A stretch of DNA of 64,000 nucleotides from Aphelocoma coerulescens (GCF_041296385.1 NC_091023.1:4588924-4652923); one strand, 5' to 3'. Shown: positions 27,985 through 36,429, counted from the stretch's first letter. Numbers and translations are program-made. Notes: a model not told the origin generated them from the sequence alone.

Positions 27985-28255
27985 AATTTTGGAGTCTGAT
28001 TGGACTGTTATTGGAAGAGAATGCTGGCTTCAAATGGAGCCTTACTATACAGTTGATGTGACAATATGGTTGTGTGAAGGCAGAATCTGTAAAAGGGAAT
28101 AACAAAGAACAGAATTAACAGCAAAATATTTTCAACTTAGTTTAACAACTTGTAGCTAGCACTTATTACTGAGGTATAACTGGGGAAGAACTGGGAGTAC
28201 AGGATTTTATTAACTTGGAGTGAGGGATGCTGAGTGGAGCTTTCAAACAGGGTGT
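27985..28255 (-). other. pol-env spacer
   Basis: 271 bp between the pol stop and the env ATG. In many gammaretroviruses pol and env overlap, so a spacer is a little unusual. It holds the best candidate env splice acceptor (28087) and no ATG-initiated viral-sense frame I would call a gene. Confidence 0.7.
28087..28110 (-). promoter_or_regulatory. Candidate env splice acceptor
   Basis: In viral sense a pyrimidine-rich run ends in tttTACAG with the AG at 28088-28087, 103 bp before the env ATG. The position fits the single-spliced env mRNA of simple retroviruses. Assigned by motif only. Confidence 0.45.
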
Positions 28256-31200
28256 TTAGTTTGATGGTTTGTCTGGAGGTTTCTTCTCTTCAATTGGTGG
28301 TGCCACCGGACCCTTCACCCTCTTGACATGCGTCCAGCCCTTTTCAAATGTCCGGACAGCTGTTTCAGTGGTTAGCTGGACCTGAAATGGACCTTCCCAG
28401 GATGGGGTTAATGACTTTTCTTTCCAGGATTTTATTAACACCCAGTCACCTGGATTGATGTGATGTAAATTGAAATCAAGTGGGGGAGTTTGTGGTAGAA
28501 AACCTCTTTCCCTTAGCAACTCTAGATTTTTGGCAATTATCTGTACATATTTTTGTACATTGGTGTTTCCACACTCTTTCACATTCAACTCTTGTGGTGT
28601 AGCAAGGTAGGGTAATCCATACAACATCTCATATGGTGAACAACCCAAATCAGATCTTGGCTGTGTCCTAATTCTAAGAAGAGCAAGTGGAAGGCATTTT
28701 ACCCAGGTCCATTTTGTTTCCAGCATTAATTTTGTGAGGGTGTTCTTGATTGTCTGGTTCATCCGTTCCACTCTCCCAGAGCTCTGTGGATGCCACGGGG
28801 TGTGTAATCTCCAATTTGTTCCTAATTGCTGAGCCAATTGTTGTACAATTTGGGAGGTAAAATGAGTACCTCGATCTGAATCTATGCGGTGGACTATCCC
28901 ATAACGGGGGATAATTTGCTCGAGGATCACCTTACTCACTGTCTGGGCTGTTGCATTGACAGTTGGAATAGCTTCCACCCAGTGGGTAAGGTGATCAACG
29001 ATTACCAATAGGTATTTCCACCTCTGGACAGGAGGCATTTCTGTAAAGTCAATTTGAATGTTTTGGAAAGGCCTGATTGCTAATTCAATTCCTCCGCCCG
29101 TGTTCTTTTTCATTACCTTTTTGTTAACTTTTTGACAGATTACACAGTCCCGGGTTATTTGGTTGGCTATTTCATAAACACCAGTGCATCCAAAGGTTCT
29201 GAGATAGTGATCCGCCAGAGCCTTTGAACCCCAATGATTGCTTTGGTGAATATTTTGTAGAATTTCTTGGGTTAAATTTTTGTTTAAAATTTGGCGTTTA
29301 TCTGGTAAATACCAGCGACCTTGAGAATCCTCATTAGCTCCAATTAAAATTAATTTCTGTTTTTCCTGATCAGTAAAAATGGGCGTGGGTAAAATGTTAG
29401 TTTGTGGAATAGTGTCAGATGTGGTGGTGTTAGTTGGAAGTTGGTTTACTTCCATCACTTTTACCTCTTCTTCCACTGCTGCTTCTTTTGCTGCCAAGTC
29501 TGCTAGGTTGTTCCCTCGAGCTTCTTTTGTGGTTCCCGATTGATGACCTGGAATATGCACCACTGAGATCACCCGAGGCAGTTGCAGTGCTTTTAGAATT
29601 TTTAGGATCAATTCCTTATGTAGGATATCTTTCCCTTTGGTGTTTAGGAACCCCCTTTCGGACCAGATTTTTCCAAAGGTGTGGACTACGCCATAAGCGT
29701 ATCTGGAGTCAGTGTAAATGGTCCCGATGCTCCCTGCTAGTCGGTGGAGTGCTTTTTCTAGGGCATAGAGCTCACAGACCTGAGCTGACCAGGTTGGTGG
29801 CAATCTGCCCTTTTCTAGCACACACATTTGGTGTCCATCGACCACTGAATAGCCAGAGCATCGCTTTCCATCCACCACTCGAGATGACCCGTCAATGAAG
29901 AGGATTTCCCCTTCATTGAGGGGACAGTCCACCAGGTCCTCTCTGACTTTTGTTTGGATGTCAATTATCTCAATGCAATTGTGTTCAATTTCTTTTTCTG
30001 ATGGGGTCCCATAAAGAAATTGAGCTGGATTTTGGTGTGTACACACAACTAACCTCAGGTGGTCTGAGTGCATGAGAATGGCTTCATATTTGACTATTCT
30101 TGGGTCAGTTAACCACTCTGCAGCCCTGTGAGCTAAAATGGTTTTGATTGAGTGTGGTGTATGCACTGTCAAGTCTCCACCAAAAATGAGTTTTTGACTC
30201 TCCGAGACCAGAACAGCTGCTGCGGCGATGGACTGGATGCAGACGGGCCATCCTCTGGACACTGGATCTAGTAATTTGGAAAGAAAAGCAACCGGCTTCC
30301 TGACTCCTCCCCACTCCTGGGTCAAGACGCCATAGGCAACTCCCTTCTCCACATTAACAAATAGATCGAAGGGTTTTTCTAGTGAAGGAAGGCTTAAAAC
30401 AGGTGCTTTTGTTAATTTCTCTTTCAGATTTTGTAATTTTTGTGTGTCTGAATTAGTCCAATTAAAAGGTTCTTCTTCTATTAGTTTTTCATATAAAAAT
30501 TTGGCAGATTGTGAATACTGATCAATCCACAGTCTGCAGTATCCAAATAGGCCTAATAATTGCCGGATTTCTCGTTTTGAAGTTGGAGGTGGTAGATTTA
30601 GGATTCCTTCTACTCTTTCAGCACTGAGTTTTTTTGTGCCATGGCCAATTAGATGTCCCAAATACTTCACCTCCTGTAGCACAAATTGTAATTTAGGTTT
30701 TGACACCCTCAGCCCGTTCCTCCCTAGAAAATTCAGTAACTGAATTGTAGCAGTTCTTACCGTAGACTCCTGTTCCCCAGAGAGGAGCAGGTCGTCTACG
30801 TACTGAGTTACCTGAATCCCTTCGGGTGGAGAAAAGGAACTTAGCAAATCTTCTAGCGCTTGGCCAAAGAGTGTGGGTGCCTCGGTGTACCCTTGAGGCA
30901 GGCGAGTCCAGCGCAGCTGCTGCCTCCGTCCAGTGTCTGGATCCTCCCAGGTAAATGCAAAGATGTCTCTGCAATGAGAATCTAGAGGACATGACCAGAA
31001 AGCATCTTTAAGGTCAATAACAGAGAACCAGGCATGTGCTGGGGGTACCCGACTCAGGAGTGTATAGGGGTCCTGCACCAGTGGGTACCTGGTTTGGACT
31101 CTCTTATTGACCTCACGCAGATCTTGTACAAGCCGGAATGACTTATCTGGTTTCTGGACAGCCAAAATTGGAGTGTTGTAACTGGATTTGCAGGTCTCAA

Positions 31201-31768
31201 GAATTCCATCTTGTAATAAGTCCATGATAACAGGCTTCAGGCCCTTTCTTTTGTCCTTGGAGAGGGGATATTGTGGTACACGTACTGGCTGGCTATTTGG
31301 GAGCAACTCAATTGTTAGAGGTGTGATGTCCATTTTTCCCCGGTTGCCAGGTTTGGCCCACACTACCGGGTCAATGTGTTGCTCATCTACTAAAGATAAA
31401 ACAAACAATTTAGTGGTCATTTTTCCACCCTGCGGTACCACCCCAACCCTCAGAGGTATTTGGAAGTCACGTCCTAAAAGATTGATCCCAGCTTGAGGTA
31501 GGTATAGCACATCCCCTGTATGGGTACGTCCTTGTATGGAAAGGATTACATTTTTAATTACAGGAACAGCAAAGCTTTCACCATTAGCACCATATATATC
31601 TAATGTATCTTGAGAAATAAAACATCCTGGAGGTGTTTCAGTGACACAGGTTCTTTCAGCACCTGTGTCCACTAAAAACTCCACTTGTTGTCTCTGGGGT
31701 CCAGCTTCTAATTTTATCAAGGGCTCTCTAAGATGTTTTTGCCCCAGAGAATAAAGCCCCTGACCCCT
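28256..31768 (-). CDS. pol: pro-pol: protease, reverse transcriptase, RNase H, integrase
   Basis: An open frame of 1170 residues, in the same frame as gag and directly after its UGA, so it should be made as Gag-Pol by readthrough. Numbering from codon 31720: protease DTGA at 18-21 and LLGRD at 81-85; RT with D236 in the IDLKDAF region, LPQG 274-277 and YVDD 307-310; RNase H with D610, E650, D671, D741; integrase with an HHCC finger (H825, H829, C859, C862) and DDE residues D891, D949, E985, the last two 35 residues apart; then a C-terminal GPF-type domain ending near 1140. Every expected catalytic residue is present with no stop or frameshift, so the enzymes may be active. It uses its own stop at 28256-28258. 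Function is known from the family; activity is inferred. Confidence 0.96.
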   Translation of the reverse strand, partial: RGQGLYSLGQKHLREPLIKLEAGPQRQQVEFLVDTGAERTCVTETPPGCFISQDTLDIYGANGESFAVPVIKNVILSIQGRTHTGDVLYLPQAGINLLGRDFQIPLRVGVVPQGGKMTTKLFVLSLVDEQHIDPVVWAKPGNRGKMDITPLTIELLPNSQPVRVPQYPLSKDKRKGLKPVIMDLLQDGILETCKSSYNTPILAVQKPDKSFRLVQDLREVNKRVQTRYPLVQDPYTLLSRVPPAHAWFSVIDLKDAFWSCPLDSHCRDIFAFTWEDPDTGRRQQLRWTRLPQGYTEAPTLFGQALEDLLSSFSPPEGIQVTQYVDDLLLSGEQESTVRTATIQLLNFLGRNGLRVSKPKLQFVLQEVKYLGHLIGHGTKKLSAERVEGILNLPPPTSKREIRQLLGLFGYCRLWIDQYSQSAKFLYEKLIEEEPFNWTNSDTQKLQNLKEKLTKAPVLSLPSLEKPFDLFVNVEKGVAYGVLTQEWGGVRKPVAFLSKLLDPVSRGWPVCIQSIAAAAVLVSESQKLIFGGDLTVHTPHSIKTILAHRAAEWLTDPRIVKYEAILMHSDHLRLVVCTHQNPAQFLYGTPSEKEIEHNCIEIIDIQTKVREDLVDCPLNEGEILFIDGSSRVVDGKRCSGYSVVDGHQMCVLEKGRLPPTWSAQVCELYALEKALHRLAGSIGTIYTDSRYAYGVVHTFGKIWSERGFLNTKGKDILHKELILKILKALQLPRVISVVHIPGHQSGTTKEARGNNLADLAAKEAAVEEEVKVMEVNQLPTNTTTSDTIPQTNILPTPIFTDQEKQKLILIGANEDSQGRWYLPDKRQILNKNLTQEILQNIHQSNHWGSKALADHYLRTFGCTGVYEIANQITRDCVICQKVNKKVMKKNTGGGIELAIRPFQNIQIDFTEMPPVQRWKYLLVIVDHLTHWVEAIPTVNATAQTVSKVILEQIIPRYGIVHRIDSDRGTHFTSQIVQQLAQQLGTNWRLHTPWHPQSSGRVERMNQTIKNTLTKLMLETKWTWVKCLPLALLRIRTQPRSDLGCSPYEMLYGLPYLATPQELNVKECGNTNVQKYVQIIAKNLELLRERGFLPQTPPLDFNLHHINPGDWVLIKSWKEKSLTPSWEGPFQVQLTTETAVRTFEKGWTHVKRVKGPVAPPIEEKKPPDKPSN

Positions 31769-31771
31769 TCA
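31718..31771 (-). promoter_or_regulatory. gag-pol UGA readthrough element with predicted stem
   Basis: The gag stop is TGA (31771-31769) and pol follows in frame. The next eight bases, AGGGGTCA, form a purine-rich spacer like the one used in murine leukaemia virus readthrough. After it, CAGGGGCT (31762-31755) can pair with AGCCCTTG (31725-31718) to make an 8-bp stem with one G-U pair and a 29-nt loop. In MLV a pseudoknot after the stop drives readthrough; whether a pseudoknot partner exists here was not established. Confidence 0.7.
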
Positions 31772-33487
31772 GTTGTTCAAAATTTGTCCCTCCATTTGAA
31801 GGACTCCTTGATCTCTCTGCTTTTTAAAACAGTACCACTGCCCGTGGCCTGGTTTATTACAGTATGTGCAAATTAACCTCTCAGGTCTTTGAACAATTGG
31901 GTTAGGTTGTTTATTGCAAACACAAACCTGTGGCTGTTGCTGAGAGCAGATTTGGGTTTGCTGTTGTGGGATGCCCCTTTGGGAAGTTCTTTGTGTAGGA
32001 GGGTTGTGGATTGCAGCATTAGTACTGTTATTCATTATTCGGCTTTTAGCCTTCATCCTCTCTTCATCCCTCCTAACAAAGACTTTTTGGGCTTCCTCCA
32101 GTAATTCATCTAGTTCCCTCTCTGGCCATTTTTCCAATTTTTCCAATTTTTTCCTGATGTCAGGCCAGGAGTGAAGCACAAAATGTACCTTTAGCATAGT
32201 TTTGCCTCCCTCACTGTCTAAGTCAATGACAGAATAAAGTTGAATGTTATTCCTTAACCGAGCCATCCAAGCTGTTGGGGACTCATCCTTTTCCTGTTCC
32301 CCACAAAATGCTTTTTTCATATTATTAACTCGAGGAACAGCTTCTCTAATCCCTTTTATAATTAAATTTCTGTAGTCTTTCATGTTCCTCCTGCCCTCTT
32401 CTGAATTTGGGTTCCATTCAGGGTCTGTCAGTGGTAATTTTTGTTCTCCAATTGGGCCTTGATTAGAATTATTTTCTCTGTCCCAGACTGTCACTCCTGC
32501 AGCTCTAATCAATTTTCTTTCCTCAATGGTGAATAAGGAGTGAAGGATGGATTGTATCTCTCCCCAATTATAAATATTAGGGCCGAGGAATTGATCAAAT
32601 TGGTCAGCTAGACCAATGGGATCAGCCATCAGGCTTTTCATTTCTTTTTTAAATTCCCGTACCTCAGATGAAGCTAGAGGTACAACTACATAACCAATTC
32701 CTCCTTGAGCATTTCCCATGGGTACCTCCCTAAGAGGTAGAATTTTAGACTCATGGGGAGTGCTAAGGCAGGTGGGACAGTCAGGTGTTTTAAATGATTT
32801 CTTTCTAGTGCAAGATGCTGGGCCATCTTGGCTAGAAGAAATCCTTTGTTTGGTTGTCTTTTTGTGAGAGCAGGAAGGAACAGAATTTTCTTTTTCACTT
32901 TCATTCTCATTTTCTGAGTCCCTTTCGATTGGGTGGCTTGATGAAGGAAGGACCCTTTCTTGTTCAATTTGGACCCTCCTTTCTGGAGGAGTTACTGGAG
33001 GAAGGTAGTCTAGGGGGTCCCACTTTGGTTTATTTAATTTAGGTTTTTGTTTTTCTTTCTGTTTGTGTTCTTCTGCAATGGAAAAAATTTTGTTTGAATT
33101 TTTATTAAGTCCAATTGAATTAGATTTAGTTTCCTCTTCCAATTCTATTTTTTTGCTTTGGTCTTCATTTTGTTTTTGCCAATAATTTAACCAAATTTTA
33201 GCATAGTCTAATTCATCAGAATGTTTTGGAGCTTTGTAATGTACATAAGAATGCAAAGCCTCACAAAGCCATTTTTCAGAAGACCCATACTTGGGCCATC
33301 TGAGCCCATCTTTGTTAATTTTATGTTTTGGCCACTTAAAAACACAGTACCTAATCATTTGACACTGGTCTTTTTCTTTAGTTAAAAGATTTTCTTCCCA
33401 CTTTAGGAGCATTTGCCCTAACGGACTGTCTGGGAAGATTTTGTATTTCTTCATTAGGTCTTTCTTTTTGCTATTCGCTTGTCCCAT
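31769..33487 (-). CDS. gag: gag polyprotein (matrix, capsid, nucleocapsid)
   Basis: 572 residues from ATG 33487 to TGA 31769. The start is set by the MGQ N-terminus (a myristoylation-type glycine 2 followed by basic residues, for membrane targeting). The frame is open about 30 codons further upstream but without an ATG. Order seen: matrix-like N-terminus with WPKYG and an alpha-helical stretch (about 1-110); a charged, Ser/Glu-rich linker (about 110-250); capsid (about 255-480) with a major homology region near 398-450; and a nucleocapsid with one CX2CX4HX4C finger (C540, C543, H548, C553). No clear PPxY or P(T/S)AP late motif is visible; DYLPPV near 160 is the nearest proline-rich candidate. 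There are no internal stops. Gag would assemble particles and package RNA. Confidence 0.95.
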   Translation of the reverse strand: MGQANSKKKDLMKKYKIFPDSPLGQMLLKWEENLLTKEKDQCQMIRYCVFKWPKHKINKDGLRWPKYGSSEKWLCEALHSYVHYKAPKHSDELDYAKIWLNYWQKQNEDQSKKIELEEETKSNSIGLNKNSNKIFSIAEEHKQKEKQKPKLNKPKWDPLDYLPPVTPPERRVQIEQERVLPSSSHPIERDSENENESEKENSVPSCSHKKTTKQRISSSQDGPASCTRKKSFKTPDCPTCLSTPHESKILPLREVPMGNAQGGIGYVVVPLASSEVREFKKEMKSLMADPIGLADQFDQFLGPNIYNWGEIQSILHSLFTIEERKLIRAAGVTVWDRENNSNQGPIGEQKLPLTDPEWNPNSEEGRRNMKDYRNLIIKGIREAVPRVNNMKKAFCGEQEKDESPTAWMARLRNNIQLYSVIDLDSEGGKTMLKVHFVLHSWPDIRKKLEKLEKWPERELDELLEEAQKVFVRRDEERMKAKSRIMNNSTNAAIHNPPTQRTSQRGIPQQQTQICSQQQPQVCVCNKQPNPIVQRPERLICTYCNKPGHGQWYCFKKQRDQGVLQMEGQILNN

Positions 33488-34153
33488 TTTGTTACTGGGA
33501 AGCAAACAAGTAGCTAGTGCAGAAGAAAAAAATTTTTTTATTTTTATTTTTTTTTTTTTTCTAATTAAATAAACCAAAGTATTGTATTATATAAAACAAT
33601 TAAAATATTGCATAAGGAAATAATATTACAAAATAACCTAAATTCAATACACTATCACAATAAAAAAATGATAATAAAGTTATAAGCATAAAATACAATA
33701 CAACTAATGTAGAGAAAAGCAAGCAGGGTTAGTAGATATATGATGGCGAATCTGTGGGAAAAAAATTAAATATGGCAGGCTGGTGAGAAACAAATATGGT
33801 GCAAGAAATATTAATTTTAATTATAAAAAGAATAATTAGTGAATATTTAAATTGGTTAAAGTATGACTGAAATTTAGATAGTTTTATACATATATACTTA
33901 AAATTTAAGAAACAAGAGTTGTCTTTATTAGCAAAGGAGAGATAGATTAAAATATTTATAACCAAATTAAAGGAAAAAGATTATAATGAATAACACAAAC
34001 AGTAATTCAAAATATCAAAGTAGTGTCTTATGATTAAAGCAGATAAAGCAAATTACAACTACAATCCAATAACCCAAACACTCCAAACTAACAGGAAGTA
34101 TAAAGGTGCTAGATAGCACTGACCACAAGAGTGCAGCTAAAACAAGTTCACAC

Positions 34154-34834
34154 ATGCACAGGGGTAGCAAAGGGGTGCAGTTCAAATTAAAAGGACACAA
34201 AATGACGGCCGACCACGCGGCAGCCCGAAATTTCAAAATGGCGGCCGACCACGCGGCGGCGCGAAATTTCAAAATGGCCGCCGACCACGCGGCAGCCCGA
34301 AATTTCAAAATGGCCGCCGACCACGCGGCGAAAAGAAAAAGAGAGGGGTTTAAAATGAGGTTTCTCCTCAGTTCTAGACCCGAGGAGACTGAGACACTAA
34401 TAAAAATGAATTTGGGGCTGCGCACACCCCTAAAACGTGGAAACCTCCCCCCAGAAAGGCTGATCACCACACTCGATCTTCCCCTCTGTGTCTCTAAAGG
34501 GGTGATCCCTCGTGGTGCCCTTAAAAATGAACCCTTTCAAGCACACTCACACACACACTGGGGGCGGCCAACCCCCCCACACACTCTCTCACAAAAGGAA
34601 TTCCACTCGGAGGTTCCCCAAAAACTAATAGCCCTTAAAAAGGGTAAGTCCCTAACTAAGTTCCCTTTAAGAAGGGTTCAAGCCTTACCACAAGTCTTTC
34701 TCCACCGGAGGTGTCCTTTCTCTGCTGCAGTAATCCTTGTGGGAGCCCAGAAAATCCAAGGAGAAAAACCAAAAAACCAAAAAAATCGCAAAAATTCAAA
34801 AATAGTAAAATTAACCAAAATACCTGGATTTTAG
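34154..34834 (+). CDS. Antisense ORF in the proviral leader, function unknown
   Basis: A 226-codon frame on the strand opposite the viral genes, from ATG 34154 to TAG 34832-34834. It ends 12 bp before the primer-binding site. The middle is a 12-residue repeat (units like KMAADHAAARNF) encoded by four copies of the 36-bp DNA repeat; a KRKRE basic patch follows, and the C-terminus is rich in lysine. I do not recognise it. Reading frames stay open across the repeat on both strands because its period is a multiple of three, so openness is weak evidence for coding. Antisense genes exist in deltaretroviruses and lentiviruses, but no antisense promoter has been shown here. Confidence 0.25.
   Translation: MHRGSKGVQFKLKGHKMTADHAAARNFKMAADHAAARNFKMAADHAAARNFKMAADHAAKRKREGFKMRFLLSSRPEETETLIKMNLGLRTPLKRGNLPPERLITTLDLPLCVSKGVIPRGALKNEPFQAHSHTHWGRPTPPHTLSQKEFHSEVPQKLIALKKGKSLTKFPLRRVQALPQVFLHRRCPFSAAVILVGAQKIQGEKPKNQKNRKNSKIVKLTKIPGF
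34199..34330. repeat. 36-bp tandem repeat in the leader, four copies
   Basis: Units start at 34199, 34235, 34271 and 34307; the last is partial. The consensus core is aaaatggcggccgaccacgc followed by ggcagcccgaaatttc. The copies differ at only a few bases. Each unit has a YY1-like AAAATGGCSGC box (first unit altered to ATGACGG) and several CpGs, in contrast to the AT-rich leader on one side. Confidence 0.93.
34687..34690 (-). promoter_or_regulatory. Candidate leader splice donor
   Basis: Viral sense TG|GTAAGG with the GT at 34688-34687, about 160 bp after the primer-binding site. It is the best match I found in the leader for the donor of the env mRNA. Assigned by motif only. Confidence 0.35.
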
Positions 34835-34846
34835 GGCAAAAATAGG

Positions 34847-34863
34847 ATCCCGGAGAGCCCCCA
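34847..34863 (-). promoter_or_regulatory. Primer-binding site, tRNA-Pro-like, one base short
   Basis: Viral sense TGGGGGCTCTCCGGGAT, 17 bp. It matches the 18-nt site complementary to the vertebrate tRNA-Pro 3' end except for one missing G after GGGGGCTC. Seven bases separate it from the LTR end, where two or three are usual. It would prime minus-strand synthesis. Confidence 0.85.
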
Positions 34864-34870
34864 AAAGAGT

Positions 34871-35622
34871 TGTGAGGAATGAGACAACTCTTTGTAGAAA
34901 TTAAAACAATTTATTAAAACAGAAAAAAATTGAAAAATTGCAAAAAAAACCTAACAAAATATAAAAATTTGGGATCCAGATGGCTCGAGAGATATGCCCC
35001 AGGAGCGCAGGGATTCAGGAACTTTAGGCTTAAGACAGCTCTGAACCTCAGGTAGAGAAAAAAAATAAACTTGCAGTTTAGGCTGGTCAAAAAGAAATCT
35101 ATTTCTAAAAAGCCCCTAGAAAGGGGTAGGCTTCTCCAGCACTGCCTTAGCAAGCTGGAGAGGAAGGGAAAATGAGAATGACCACGTGTCTTTTTCTTCC
35201 TTTTATAGCTTTTGCTCCGCCCACAGTCCGCCCACAGCCCACCCCCCTGGTTCAAGGCGGTTGGTGTTTTCCCCTTGACAGACCACCTCTGTCCACCAAT
35301 GGCTCCTCCTGGTCAGAGGGGTGATATTAGTTGAGATAAGGGTCATGTGCTTATGAGGGCTGGGCTGTTTGTTGCAACCGGGGTTTTTAAAATCTGCCTT
35401 GAAACCAAGATACAAGTAAAACAAAAAAAAAAAAAATACATCCAACACATCTTAAAACACTTGTAAAGGTATACAGTAAACACAGGAAGATCATAAAAAC
35501 TTGATTAGTGTACCTGGGCTGATGGATTGATTTTAACATTCAATTTAAAAATATTAAGCTCAAATTAATTAAGGCACTTAATATGCAAAGACCAAGCACA
35601 AATAGGGATTTCATGTATGACA
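34871..35622 (-). repeat. 5' LTR of the provirus
   Basis: 752 bp, no difference from the 3' LTR found by eye. Viral transcription should start in this copy, reading leftward. The U3 starts at TGTCA (35622); an estimated start site lies near 35175, about 30 bp after the TATA motif. R/U5 sequence runs from there to 34871. Confidence 0.97.
35201..35300 (-). promoter_or_regulatory. Proviral U3 core promoter
   Basis: TATAAAA at 35201-35207, two tandem GGGCGG boxes at 35217-35222 and 35228-35233 (Sp1-type), and an inverted CCAAT box at 35296-35300. Spacing is that of a standard RNA polymerase II promoter in viral sense. A CACGTG E-box lies just downstream at 35183-35188. Confidence 0.85.
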
Positions 35623-35627
35623 CTTAC
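35623..35627 (+). repeat. Target-site duplication, right copy (CTTAC)
   Basis: Exact repeat of 25171-25175, directly after the LTR terminus. Confidence 0.93.
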
Positions 35628-36429
35628 TGTAACATGAAGACTCCCATTAACTGTTGTTGCTCCTTCAGCACTAGATGTTCTGGCTCTGAGTGTTAAATTG
35701 TCTGTAGCTAATGACAGATGATTCTCATGTGTTTAGTAGAGCAGTTTGAAATCCAAACTTTATTTTCAGTCTGATGAGGGAAGCTTCAGGTGCTGGAGTC
35801 ATAGACAACCAACTAGTTAGGTCCAAAGACATCATTCAAATAGACAAGAGGGGCTTTCTAACCACAGAAGTGTGAACTTACCTTCATTCTTGATTCAGAA
35901 ATGTGAACGATACTCCAGTTTTTGCAGACTCTTGTGCTGTTGATGATAGGGATGGTGCCCCAAGATCCTGCCTGTTGTTTACACCACTTGGTGTGCCATG
36001 GTGTGTGAATTCCTGCTGCAGACAACTCCTTGTTTTCTCAAGCACAGACAGGGAGGATGCTTAAACTCTTCGAACTGGAGCACCTATGTTTACAAATATA
36101 CTGCCTTGCATGATCCAGATTCTGCTTTTTGCCAGCTTTCTCCCTAAGTGAATGTTACTGTATCTGGATCTCAACTGATGGGTGCTCAGCTGCTGGGATT
36201 AAGCTTTTTAAATGTTTATCCCTCGAACACAACTCAGACTGGGGACACCAAATGGCAGTTCCTCCTCTGGCACCATCTTTCCGTTCAGTGTGGTAGACAG
36301 GTGGATCCCAGGAATCATCTGATGCACCAGCCTCTACTCCCTCCACTGGCTGCCTTCCTGACTTCTCGTTTTTTAATTTTCCTCATGGGATGTGCAGACA
36401 TGAGCTGTCAGGGCTGTAACTGAGCTGTC
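35628..36429. other. Host non-coding DNA right of the provirus
   Basis: Unique-looking sequence between the integration site and the GC-rich block. No gene or repeat recognised. Confidence 0.55.

Larger units (their letters stand above)
33488..34846 (-). other. Long proviral leader (5' untranslated region)
   Basis: 1.36 kb between the primer-binding site and the gag ATG, where packaging, dimerisation and splice-donor signals are expected. The half nearest gag (about 33520-34080) is extremely AT-rich, with an A-rich run in viral sense just before gag. The distal half (34199-34330) is GC- and CpG-rich with a 36-bp repeat. No viral-sense ATG frame in register with gag extends through it, so a classical glyco-Gag is not supported. 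Confidence 0.8.
25176..35622 (-). mobile_element. Nearly intact class I (gammaretrovirus-like) endogenous retrovirus
   Basis: A 10,447-bp provirus in reverse orientation: two 752-bp TG...CA LTRs, tRNA-Pro-like primer-binding site, leader, gag, in-frame stop, pro-pol, env, polypurine tract, and a 5-bp target duplication. Gammaretroviral hallmarks are a myristoylation-type MGQ start, a single CCHC finger, gag and pol in one frame separated by a stop, the pol order PR-RT-RNaseH-IN, and a CWVC plus CX7CC Env. The Env resembles the ERV3 (HERV-R) type. Gag and Pol are uninterrupted; Env has one internal UGA. The LTRs showed no mismatch by eye, implying very recent integration. The insertion is antisense to any host transcript running along the plus strand; none was identified. 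Confidence 0.97.

Noticed and set aside
27761..28102. Hydrophobic 113-codon plus-strand frame across the pol-env spacer
   Set aside because: Antisense to env and its spacer; hydrophobicity mirrors the signal-peptide and charged codons. No supporting promoter.
29434..29898. 154-codon plus-strand frame with a leucine-rich start
   Set aside because: Shadow of pol (RNase H region) on the opposite strand.
34015..34470. 151-codon viral-sense frame in the leader
   Set aside because: Lacks an ATG start, is not in the gag frame, and is kept open mainly by the 36-bp repeat.
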